From Paragonimus skrjabini miyazakii (Eukaryota; Platyhelminthes; Trematoda; Plagiorchiida; Troglotrematidae), in contig JTDE01002924.1 in the NCBI GenBank assembly GCA_014338405.1, positions 1 through 64,000 on the forward strand: a DNA stretch of 64,000 bases, written 5' to 3'. Each line of letters begins with the position of its first letter. Positions within the stretch are counted from its first letter, which is position 1. The notes under the pieces are model-generated. The model did no database searches. It had not been told where the DNA came from and worked only from the letters and a program-made list of their open reading frames with translations. Of the stretch, positions 47,501-59,500 are shown one piece after another. A program made the translations under genes and the position numbers.

Positions 47501-50500
47501 TTACCACTTTTAAATTCCTCCTTGTTCATTCAACTCGAAATTGGCTTTATTGGGGTCATGTACATGAATTTGCCTCCCACCTCACTACTCTAAGAGCGAT
47601 TGTTCGAAAACATATTCTCATTAAACAGCTCACTGTATTTATCTTAACATTGAGATCCACGTGTGCTGTCTGTTCATGGCAGCTACTCAGTCTATGAATG
47701 TATTAAGCTTTTATTGACTGGATTTGTTTAAACTTCTAATTTCGTCCTACTCATCATTTTGAGTATCATTTTACACCATTTCGGTAACTTTCTGAATGCG
47801 AATTTTTTTTTATACATTGGAATTATCATCCTCATGTTTCGTTGTCCTCTCGCCCTATGTCTGTTTGTTAACCTTTTCGGCATGCTGTTCACAGCATGTA
47901 ACTTCGTACGAATATGATTCAAATCGCGTTGCTCATTTGATGCAATAGTCAGTTGTTTCAACATAACTGAGAAGTCCAGGTCACGGAGTTATCAATTAGA
48001 TTGATTAGAAACGAATCTGTTTGTTCTTCCATTGAAATGATCTGACAAGTTAAAAGCTATTCATATAAGATTGTAATTGAGTGTGTAGATTTCACTATTC
48101 GATAATGCCTAGTATAAACTTAATGGTTTAGTGGGTAACACACGTAACCACGATGGTCGCNNNNNNNNNNNNNNNNNNNNNNNNNNNNNNNNNNNNNNNN
48201 NNNNNNNNNNNNNNNNNNNNNNNNNNNNNNNNNNNNNNNNNNNNNNNNNNNNNNNNNNNNNNNNNNNNNNNNNNNNNNNNNNNNNNNNNNNNNNNNNNNN
48301 NNNNNNNNNNNNNNNNNNNNNNNNNNNNNNNNNNNNNNNNNNNNNNNNNNNNNNNNNNNNNNNNNNNNNNNNNNNNNNNNNNNNNNNNNNNNNNNNNNNN
48401 NNNNNNNNNNNNNNNNNNNNNNNNNNNNNNNNNNNNNNNNNNNNNNNNNNNNNNNNNNNNNNNNNNNNNNNNNNNNNNNNNNNNNNNNNNNNNNNNNNNN
48501 NNNNNNNNNNNNNNNNNNNNNNNNNNNNNNNNNNNNNNNNNNNNNNNNNNNNNNNNNNNNNNNNNNNNNNNNNNNNNNNNNNNNNNNNNNNNNNNNNNNN
48601 NNNNNNNNNNNNNNNNNNNNNNNNNNNNNNNNNNNNNNNNNNNNNNNNNNNNNNNNNNNNNNNNNNNNNNNNNNNNNNNNNNNNNNNNNNNNNNNNNNNN
48701 NNNNNNNNNNNNNNNNNNNNNNNNNNNNNNNNNNNNNNNNNNNNNNNNNNNNNNNNNNNNNNNNNNNNNNNNNNNNNNNNNNNNNNNNNNNNNNNNNNNN
48801 NNNNNNNNNNNNNNNNNNNNNNNNNNNNNNNNNNNNNNNNNNNNNNNNNNNNNNNNNNNNNNNNNNNNNNNNNNNNNNNNNNNNNNNNNNNNNNNNNNNN
48901 NNNNNNNNNNNNNNNNNNNNNNNNNNNNNNNNNNNNNNNNNNNNNNNNNNNNNNNNNNNNNNNNNNNNNGTGGTAAACACGGTTGCCTGATGAACAGCGT
49001 GTCCGTGGTTCAAGTCCCGGCAGTGGCGATGATATGCACTACTGACGAGCTTTAATGAGAGCGAAACTCGAGTCTAGTGCTTCTTTTCGAAAGGGGCCGA
49101 CTGGATAGTCTATGGGAATGCGACAGCTGCGATCAATTGTGGGTGATGTTCAAATTGAAAGGCACCATATGTTAGTCGTCGGACAGACGTGCATAACATG
49201 TGCCCGAGCAACCTCAGTAGTTGAGACGAAACTATTTTACGTGGAGGAGAATATTTATTTCCAACACACGCCCCTCAACTTTATGTTTGCTCACGTATTA
49301 GTGCCACCACACTCAGGTAGCGTTGTGTAGACAACGTCTCTCGAAAACAGATAACCTGGGAACGTTATCAACCCAGACTGGCCAGGTTGTGCAGCCATAG
49401 AACAGTACCGTGCGTCATCTATCGAAAGATGGATATCCCGCCAGTAACGGGGTGCCACATGTCAACAACTGCATATCAACCTTCAACGAAATTTCACGAT
49501 ATCTCCCCTTCATCCTTGCCGGTTATGGTGTAACTTCCGAAGTAGACATTTTTTCTCTACTGAATCCAGCTTGCCACCGCTGTAGTTGAATGCAATCATG
49601 GACTAAAATGTCAAGACCGAGCTTCATTTGACGAAAAACAACTGATTGGAATATTCAAGTTTCCGTGTGAAATTAGGCTGTCAATTCTAGGTGCTTCATG
49701 TGGAGGGTCATGAAATCGTTGAAGGAATTGGCTTTTAGCTGCCCGGGATTATCATATGTTGAGGCGTAAATCCCAGATATGATGGCAAGCGAATTTGTGA
49801 TTTCGTGGCTTACATGTACTGCCTAAATCCTCTAATCTCACTATACAAAAGCACATTTTAACCAGGATCCAGTCCAGCCGATAGGTTTTAGTTCCGTTGC
49901 TCAAAACATAACCGACGTGCATTTGAAGTGAGACCATAAGCCTCCACCAGCAGTCAAAATGAGTTGGAACGGCACATCGTAATTTTGGCTAGTTGCTTGT
50001 ACATCTGCTTCATTAGAAGCTTTTGAAATCGTATTCGTGTACACCCGTTGTCAGTGAATAAATCTGCCAGTCCGCATCGGTTTGTCTACCGTCAGTGTTA
50101 AATAACCGTAAACGCCATGGGATATCTGATGCAGGACAATCACTTTCTGTTTCCGGCAAGTTCTAGGGTATTTTGGCGTATATAAATTGACCATCACTCA
50201 GTTGATTGCTATCGTCGCATTTCCATAGATCTCTCAGTCAGCCATCTCCGAAAAGTACGTTTGTGAGTGATGTTCAGTTTTTGTAAAACAAAATCCTATC
50301 TTACTTGCCAGTAATCAAAACATCACTCAACAGGTTAATAAATTCGATTTGGTAAAAAGTCCTAATCTTGGGGTCATCGATTGAAGTCGAAAGGATAGCT
50401 GTTATCCCCAACGGTTTTAGGGCAATCTGAGCACCACTCACAAGCTAATGTCGTGAGATCAGTGACGCAGTGGTTAACACGGTTGTCCTATGAGTGTTAC

Positions 50501-53500
50501 CAGAATTCTAGTCGCAGCCATGGCAAAGATATGCACCACTGACGGGTTCTGACAAAGACGATACTCAAGTCTAATTTTTTCTTTCCAAAAGGGAGATGAT
50601 TAAAAAAAATTCCTTCATTACTACGATGTTGTTGAATACATCCGTTCTTCGTTAAAAATTCGGATGCCCCTCAGAGTACAATTTTTCGGCTTGAGTGAGG
50701 TCCACATACGTTCCAAAAAGTGGTTTGCGCGAAACGGAGCAGTCGTTGTCTTTGGAGTCAGACCTTCACAAATATCCACCTCCTTCGCCTATCAAGATTC
50801 CTTCAGAATTGGACAACTGGTCTACTGCGTGCTTATCACTCAACACGTTCAAATGCTTTGGTGTTTCATTCCCCACTTTTAGACGAACGAAATATTAACA
50901 GCTTTTATCGAAAAAATATAACATCTAAAATCCCAGTTTTTATAGTGTTCAGATGTTATGGTAAGCGACAACTTGATGTGCAGAAACAGTTACAAGTTTT
51001 ACATCCGTCATCCTTTCCAGTCTTGTACAGTCTAATCCTCCGTTTTGTAGATGCATGCATACTTATTCTTTGATCTTATTTTCTCTAATGTTTTCCCCTG
51101 ATCTTTTAACCGAATATTTCTTGTTTTTCTCTAGGTCCATAAGACCTTCTTCCAACGAAAATTGGCTATCAAGCCGAAACATTAGGTTTCCGTTTTGTGT
51201 GCTGACTTTGTGACGGTGTGCGCCCTGTATGTTCCCCCGCTCGAGGTATACACTGTTATGTCTACCTGACTTAAAAAGGCATTGTTTTGTACCATCAAAA
51301 CACTTGCCCGAAGTTTTTTAAAATCTTAATCGCAGCCTTATTTTTATCGATATTATTAGCTCTGATGGAAAGTATGTCATGAATCACCTTTCGTACTCAA
51401 CACGTTTCGTATCCTTTAGGGTACAAATGCTTGATGTATGGATATGTACTTGGCTGCTTAATTACCGTTCGCTGCATACTTTCCCTGTTGTCGAGAACAA
51501 TACGAACCAAAAGTGGTCTGCGTTTTTTTGTGTGGAGAAAAATGAAGCCGGCCTTAGTACGAACGTACCTTCGCAAGCCCCAAACATCATCAGGATTTCA
51601 GATAAAAATGGTCAATTGATCGTACAACTGTTTGTGGCGTTTCCGAAATGGCACCTACATTATAAACTCTAGCCATGCAACTGCACGAACCCACCGAGGT
51701 GGTGCAATTCGGTATGTTCTCTCTCACAGTTGAACATCGAATTCAACTGGCTTACGAGTACGCTGAATCAAAGTACATACCCTAGAATCAAACACGCGTT
51801 TGCACTAGTGCCTATTGAGATGAACCACTAGTATTGGGGATATAATTTAAAGTGGAATGTTAAGCACTGGCCAGGCCTCACGCCGGCTTACTCTGTTATA
51901 CTGGATTTAAAGGAAACTCAATAGAATTCAAATTAATATCCGGACCATCCTGTAACAACTGCATGTTTAAAATGAGCAAACGCACGTCCGTTCTGTGTCC
52001 TGAGTTGTTTAGTTCAAAACAGCAGGCTGCTATTGTTTCGCATTGTAGGCTCGAGTAACCTGATAATGCCCGGCCTGTTAATGGTCTCACTCGAGAAACC
52101 AATTTGCTATACACCTTCAGAATTCAACTTCTAGCTCAGTCTTTGCCGTAGAAGTGGATAATTACAATGTCTTCGGTCCAGCAATTGCAGTTATTAATGC
52201 TGCGTTATGTGCATCATGGGAATTACACTAATCTTTTGATGATACTGCTTATATTTGCTAGAATACCTCAATCAACATGCATGTGCAGGTTTGCGTTCCT
52301 GGTCCCCGTCACATTTGCTAACGACTGTTTCAAAAATTGCTGTTGTTTGGTGGCACGCGCTTGATTCAGTTGGCGTAGCCTACTATAGTCACCAGGAGGG
52401 GGAATTGAAACCGCGTGTTGTTGGTAATCCAGGTTATCTTGAATACACATGGCAATTGGAGACTCATCGATGTCACCTCTTATTTGTTCGGTGGAATTAG
52501 TATTAATTACTCATCTATCGTAAGGATTGCAAATAGCTACACCTTTTTACAGTGAGCCATCCGAAAGCGTCTTCTATCCGAATGAATTGAGCGCCCAACC
52601 TTCATCTGTTGTGACAGATTTTATCGTTAAAGCGGAAGTGTTTTGTGGCTATGCAAAGCCGGTTTGGCAACACTACTTGTCAGAACTTCGGAATCCCGAA
52701 CTCCAAAGGAATTAAATGGCCTCCTCCACACAACTCACGAGCGTCTTGTCAACCAATAAACACTTCCAGCTCCTGTGTACTATTCAGAATTACTAATGGT
52801 TCGGTGTATAGATTACTCAGTGAAAGAAGAAGACGCACAACAGACTGAAAGTGTGTATTTTTTCACATCAAGGATAGCAGCGAATATGTTTATTGTAGAT
52901 CTCTACTATTGCATAAATTCATCTGCGTTCATTCGCCAACCGCCAGTTTAGTAAACCATTAGAATATACTTACCTCTTTGATCTTGATCATCGCTGCAGT
53001 GACTGTTTCAGCGTATTTTTATCAACTGTCTATGTTGCCTCCATAATGCACACTGATTGGATCGAACTACGGGTCGACGTATTAGTCATATGTGTAGCAT
53101 ACGAATGATGTTTTGATCACATGAGCTCTCTTTACCTCAAATGTCTGCTGCGAATACTAACATGTCCGTGGTAGGATGAGGCATGTTGTAGCGTATGGCC
53201 AGGCGTACTGGCGATCGCAGTCGTTATCAGATGCACTTTTGTTCGACTTTACGGCGCTCGTTTGTTATGGTTGCATTCCCGATCATAGGATCAAGAAGAT
53301 GAACAGATTCAGCCTTCTGTAGCATCTGCCCATGGTTTGAGGTGTAGCATCTATATAAACAGGGAAGGTCAGGAGAACGCAGGCTTTTCAAATTGAAAGT
53401 AAAAAAATATCCTGTTAGTTATAGTGTTAATCCGTGGTAATAAAAGCTTTTTGTTGTTCGTCTTTATCTCGTCAGTTAGTTTCCGATCATCCCTCACGTA

Positions 53501-56500
53501 CTGAACACTAATCCTCATTTTTGCTGATATTTACGACAAGCTCTTCCCGTCTCCTTGTTTGTGTTTTCGACCACGACTGACTCACGTACAAACATGTAAA
53601 TCATATCAGCGCATGGGCTGTTGTGACGAGTTATACTTGTTGCAATGTTGTGAGGCTGTCTCGCTTGATCACTGTAAAGTGCAACACCACAGTAGACCAG
53701 CGAACAGACGATGAATGACGCACTTCCTGCACACCACCTCGATCTGGCTACTATCGTATATGGTATTCAATCGACTGTCCATCCGAGTACCATGTGTGCG
53801 TGCTAGTCACAAATACCATTTCATCTTTCTACAATGTTAATACACACAACCGTACGAGACACACTTCCAATCTCTGTGTCCTTCTGTGTTTGTTTACAAC
53901 CTTGGCTCAGACTTGTCTAATAACTGTCGGGTCGATACCAATTACAGTTGTGATTTTCATTTCGTGTCGCTCTGACTTGCTGACTATACAAACTGCATGA
54001 TTGCATTATATCGCAAGCACTCTCACAGCTTACCCGACATCCATCACAGCCGTGCTGACGATCTTTGTTGTAAAAAAAAGAAGCCTTTCTGTAATTAGTT
54101 TTTCTAACGGCAGAACCTAATACGGATATCACAACCCGTTTTAACCATCACGAAATCGATTCTCTTGACTGGCAAACGCGATCCGATACATTTTGGTCTA
54201 CGGTAGCCGTGGTACGCTTTCGAAGTTTTTTTCTTGGTTACTTTGTAAACAGGTTTCTGTTTCTCTACTACCGATTATGCTCTAAAACGTTACATCCACT
54301 GTGCAGTAAATTCGAACATCCACTAAAACTGCCGCAGTGCGAACTAGCTGTAAAATAAACCATGTGCATCATCCATCCGTAATCTCCTCTGTTTCAAGCA
54401 GAACTCCTGAGAACAATAATCCAGTCTAATATTCACCGATTTTGATCATTTTGTCACTTTTTTGCATCAGTTTAATTCCGCTCATCGAAATCTCCATGTT
54501 ACTCATGAACAAGAGCTAGAAAACTCACTGCCATTTCTAGACGTCCTTATTTCTAGGCGTTTAGATGGCACACTTAGTAGGTCTGTTTATCGAAAAGCCA
54601 CATGGAGTGGGCAGTACCTACAATTCTCTTCATTTGCGCCCGTGGCTTACAAACGTAGTTTAGTACGAACAATTTTTCACCGAGCAAGGAAAGTATGTAC
54701 AGCCGAACACCTAAAGTCTGAAGAGGAGTTCTTGAAGAATGTTCTGCTTGCGAATGGATATCCGGCGAAATTCATTGCATGGAACGAGTGGCTACCCCCC
54801 AACCACAATCAGTGCCGAAGAAGCAGGTTTTCATTACCCCTCCTTACACAGGTGACCACAATATTACCGATGTAAGTCGAAAGTTGAAATCAGCCATTGA
54901 CCGCACATATCCCGCAGCGGAATTGCGCTTGTTGCTTTCCACCCGCAGGATCAGTCTCCACTGCCCCGATCGTTCTTTCTCGGAAAACTCTGCCTCTCAG
55001 GTTATCTACCAGTTCACTTGTAGTTGCGGTGACTCATACATTGGCAGAACGGACCGAAATTTACGGCAAAGGAAGGCGGAGCACATCCCCAAGTGGCTAG
55101 TGCGAACAATGAATCAACGTGGGTCAGTATGCCAAAACTTGAACAGAAACCCGGCGTCTTCGATCGCGAAACACTTAATCGCAACAGGTCATGTGGTTGA
55201 CCCTGTCACTTCGTTCATTGTCCTATTGCGCAACCGCAACCCTAGGTTGTTGGCGTTCTCCGAGGCATTGTTGATCAAGCGTCACGCACCGGTCCTTTGT
55301 TGGCAAAAGGTGCTGACGCAATCAATTTCGTTACCGTGGCAGTGAACCATGATTACTCCCATGTTGATGTTCGTTCATTTCACTGTTTTATCGTCATGCG
55401 CTTAACCTATATAACTGAATGTTTTATGTATTCGACTGATGAGAATAAACGAAATGCTTGCATCTCGCAATGTATGTCTTCTTGCCGTCTTAATGAACTT
55501 ATACGTAGCTAGTAATTTGGTTTTCTGGTAACGTTTCACTCATGATACAGAAAATTCCGGTCTGACGAAGCTTGTGTCAAGAGTGAAACTTCACCTACAA
55601 ATCAAATTACCAGTTGCTTACAAATTGTTCCGAAATTATGAATTGCCAACCGGTCTCAAACCTATTTTAATTAACAACCAAAAGGTATTGTTTACTTCCT
55701 CATGGAATTAAATCAAACGGACAAACCCTCTCAACTGATTTAAGTGGCTTATTCAAAAATTTCCGCTTACTTGTGACTGCATTCCTATTTAGATAGCTCG
55801 GCAAAACAAAAGTATCCCAGTTTGGCCTTTTTAAAACATGTTTCCAAACAAGGACTAAGCCGATCGCAAGGTATCGGTTTGAAAACGAACATTGAGCTAA
55901 ATCATGATACTGATTCTCATGGTCGCTACCAATGCAAACTGATCGTGTCTATCCGTCCAAATACGGTACTCACTTTTTTCAGGCGACCCTCGTTAGCCTA
56001 GTAGTCCAGCCCTAATGTTATCGGCCTACACGTCGTTCTGACCACCGGGAGAGAACGGTTGTGACGTGTTAATGAGTGCGTACTGAATGCCGTTTACGTC
56101 TATCAACGCAGTCGTATCGAAAATTTGTAGTTTATAACGTAGGTGTCTGATCCAAGGTTTCTACCAGGACTCTCAAAGGTTTCTTCCTCAATACAACTTG
56201 GCATGATGAGCTGTTCCCAAATGTTGACCATAGCCTACTCCCGTTTGGCACTGCTCCGTAATCTCTCAACAACAAAGGCCTTTTCTGGTCATAGTATTAT
56301 GTCCACAAAGTGGTTATTGATAACGTGGAATGGCTTGTCGTCGTCTATCTCTTTAGAAGAGGTTCATTTGCCAAAAGTCTGAACCTCGGCTGAATTCGAA
56401 CCAGCGACAGGAATACCATATTCAAACGCAGCAAGCACTCTACCAGCTGAGCTACGAAACTACACCGGAAGCTCAGAAATTTCACATTTGGACCTAGTCA

Positions 56501-59500
56501 CCCACCTGACTGTGTCATATGGAATCCACCAAATGATCCAGCCGATTCACTACCCAAGCAGGATTTCTCGATCAGTTCATGCTGGGATCCACCAACGTCA
56601 TCGATTAACATTGACCGTGAATTACTGATAAGTAGTTTGACAGATTCGATAATTTAAAAGAGATCCATTTGCAAAAAATCTGAACTTCGGCTGGATTCGA
56701 ACCAGTGACAGAAACACCATGCCCAAACGCGGCAAGCGCTCTACTAGCTGCGCGACGAAGCCACGCTGGAAGTGTTGGTGGATTCCAGCTTGAACTGATC
56801 GAGAAATCCTGCTTGGGCAGTCAGTCGGCTGGATCATTTAGTGGATTCCATGACACAGTTGGTTGGTTGGGTAATTAGGTCCAAATGTGAAATTTATGAG
56901 CTTCCGGTGTGGCTTCGTTGCTCAACTGGTAGAGCGCTTGCCACGTTTGAGCATGGTGTTCCTGTCGCTGGTTCGAATCCAGCCGAAGTCCAGACTTTTC
57001 GCAAATATATCTCTTCTCAATTATCAAATCTGCCAATCTCTTTGTTTGATAATAACGCACAAGCAGTCTAATACGGGTTAAACCACCTGACGAAAAATTG
57101 TCACTAAGTAGTGTGCACTTCTTGCCTTCTAAGTGCAGTTTCTTTTGCAGACTGCCAGGCATCGATATCTGCACTCACGCTGGACAGTGACAGTCTACGT
57201 TTAACCAAATGTTTTTTCTGCGCTGGTGTTTGTGTCTCAGTTAGCAGGGTTTCTTTAAGTATCGCCGAAGCCCGGATAATATGTTCCAACCCGCGATATC
57301 CGGCTCCGGCGCGATATTCTTCTGTCGCTAACAGGCGAGGTGTGTAACTTGGTTGTGTTCAAGATAGTGCATTACAGTTGCGAATCCCGGTCACTTCGTG
57401 TTGATGTTATTCGAAACTGCCGAAATCGCGTGCAACCTAAAACTGAAATATTTTTCTCTTTCGCTTCTGGTTGTGCACTTTACTTTGCTTGCTTTTTCGT
57501 TTTGGTCTATTCATTTTTTTCCGATAACTATGATTGTTTAGTGGTCTTGAATTGGTACTCAGACTCGTGTACCGTATAATAGCAACGTGTTCAGATGCAC
57601 TTATTTGCATTCTGTCACCGTCTTGACTACTACCTGGTTTGAACAATACTAGACTGACCGATTGTACTAACCGCAAACGCCTGCTGTCGAACTGTCATGC
57701 GGATGATGAGTCGCGAATCCATCTGCCTCGTGCTAACCAAGCGATCGTCACTGTATACACCCCATCAATGTACTGTGTGCAGCTCGATAAGATATCGATT
57801 TATTCATGCGCTCCTCTGTTATTGAGTTGCTGAACGTTTTTTAAAAGGTTTGCGTTTTACCAATTTCAAGCGCCAGGAATATGTCCGTGGAATTTCACTG
57901 ACGAAGATGGCAAGCTGATATTGCATGATTTGTATCCGAACAAAATTTGCCTTTTTACGAATGCTTACGATAAATCGTTTGTGCACTAAAACGAGCAGGC
58001 AAACAAAACAAAAAGCAGCTTGTCAGAGTTCACAGTCAATCAACGCTGCAGTAGTTACAACCCGACAAACAGTCTTTTCTGCGCACAGAACACTGATGTA
58101 AACTTTTGTATAGCTACAACTTCCACAAACGTAATGTTCATTAACGTAACACAAAATGCGTGTAATGCATAGTGTACACTTGTGCTTCTGTATTTAACTG
58201 CGACGTCGTGTGTTTGTACGAACTGTTGCTCGACTCACTTTGTAATGTGTTCCGTGACTCCTGCTCTCAATGGGCATTCAGTCCGTACGCAGGATGCTCC
58301 ACGTCCTTACAGATATTCGTAGATAGCTGGATTGAACTGACTCGGATGCCGACTGTTTTACGCACTGGGTCAAAATTCAGAATATTTCAAGAGAGCTGAC
58401 TGAAGAGACATAACCGTAAGTTCTGCCGCTGGAACTAATCAAACAGTTTACTGATGAACAGTCGGGGATTTGGTTAATTTCAATTTGAACATTACCCACA
58501 ATTGATCGCAGCTGTCGCATTCCCAGACTTTCCATTCGGCCCCTTTCGAAAAGAAGCACTAGACTCGAGTTTCGCTCTCATTAGAACTCGTGAGTAGTGC
58601 ATATCCTCGCCACTGCCGGGACTAGAACTCTGGCCACGCTGTTCATGAGGCAACCGTGTTTAGCACTGCGCCATTGACCTCACATTAGGTACGACCGAAT
58701 CAGCATATGTGAACGCTCAACCACTTTCGGATGTTGAACTGGCCCGTACACATTGTCATCTTTGTAGAGAAGACGGAAAGTTACTTACCTTTGAGGGACT
58801 GTTTCTGGTTGAGATTCGAATCGCGAATAACCCATGATAACTGCTTATCTGTGGTATGGTCTCAAACGAAATTACCTCTTCCTTTTTGGCTTTTGGGCAC
58901 AAGTCCGTTTGGCTGGATCAGGTGGTATGTGTATTAAATGTTCTATGCGATCTTGGCATCAAATATTCAAAGTGTAGACACCAACTTTCCCAAGTACTTC
59001 ATTGTAGCCACATCGCTGAATGGCACCGTCTGCTCACCTTACGCGTATATCACGAAACGATTTTCTATTGTGATCCCCATTTCCCATGGTGAATGATGTC
59101 TTCAGACACACCCAGTTGTAGGGTTGCCGTTACGGCGATAAACACAACGACTGCGAAATCTAACATGTTGGCTAAATTTACTGTTTCATTTGCTGGTCCA
59201 TATCGATGTGCTAACAGTCTGTTTTATGAACTGGTAAAAACTCATTAAATTTGTCCAGACATAACTTGTGCACTAGCAGTCTATTGTCTATTAAAATTTC
59301 TGATAGAAAAGGAATGCTTACATATACATGAAGTTGTAATTACTTTCCCAGCATTCTACGTTCGTTTCGAGAAGAGACTAATTCAAGCATCGGTTATTCT
59401 TCGTACTCGCAAAAAGTGTGGGAACAACATCGTTGTGTTTGATTCATATATATAAACTACTCATTTCCTTTTGGTCTTTTTTTGAACCTGAACTTTTTTT

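Noticed and set aside
48131..49055. Very long frames of about 280-300 codons near 48-49 kb
   Set aside because: They consist almost wholly of N in an assembly gap.
52527..52715. A 62-codon + frame with an acceptor-like ctttttacag, tested as the missing SCYL2 exon
   Set aside because: The entry phase fits, but no good phase-0 donor follows and the protein shows no SCYL2 similarity; 47352-47412 fits better.
54360..55350. Penelope RT/GIY-YIG frames as a host gene
   Set aside because: Domain order and motifs are those of Penelope-like elements, and the frame is broken.
56887..57081. Open frame reading FVAQLVERLPRL and following residues
   Set aside because: It is a translation of the tRNA-like SINE; the same frame recurs in each copy.
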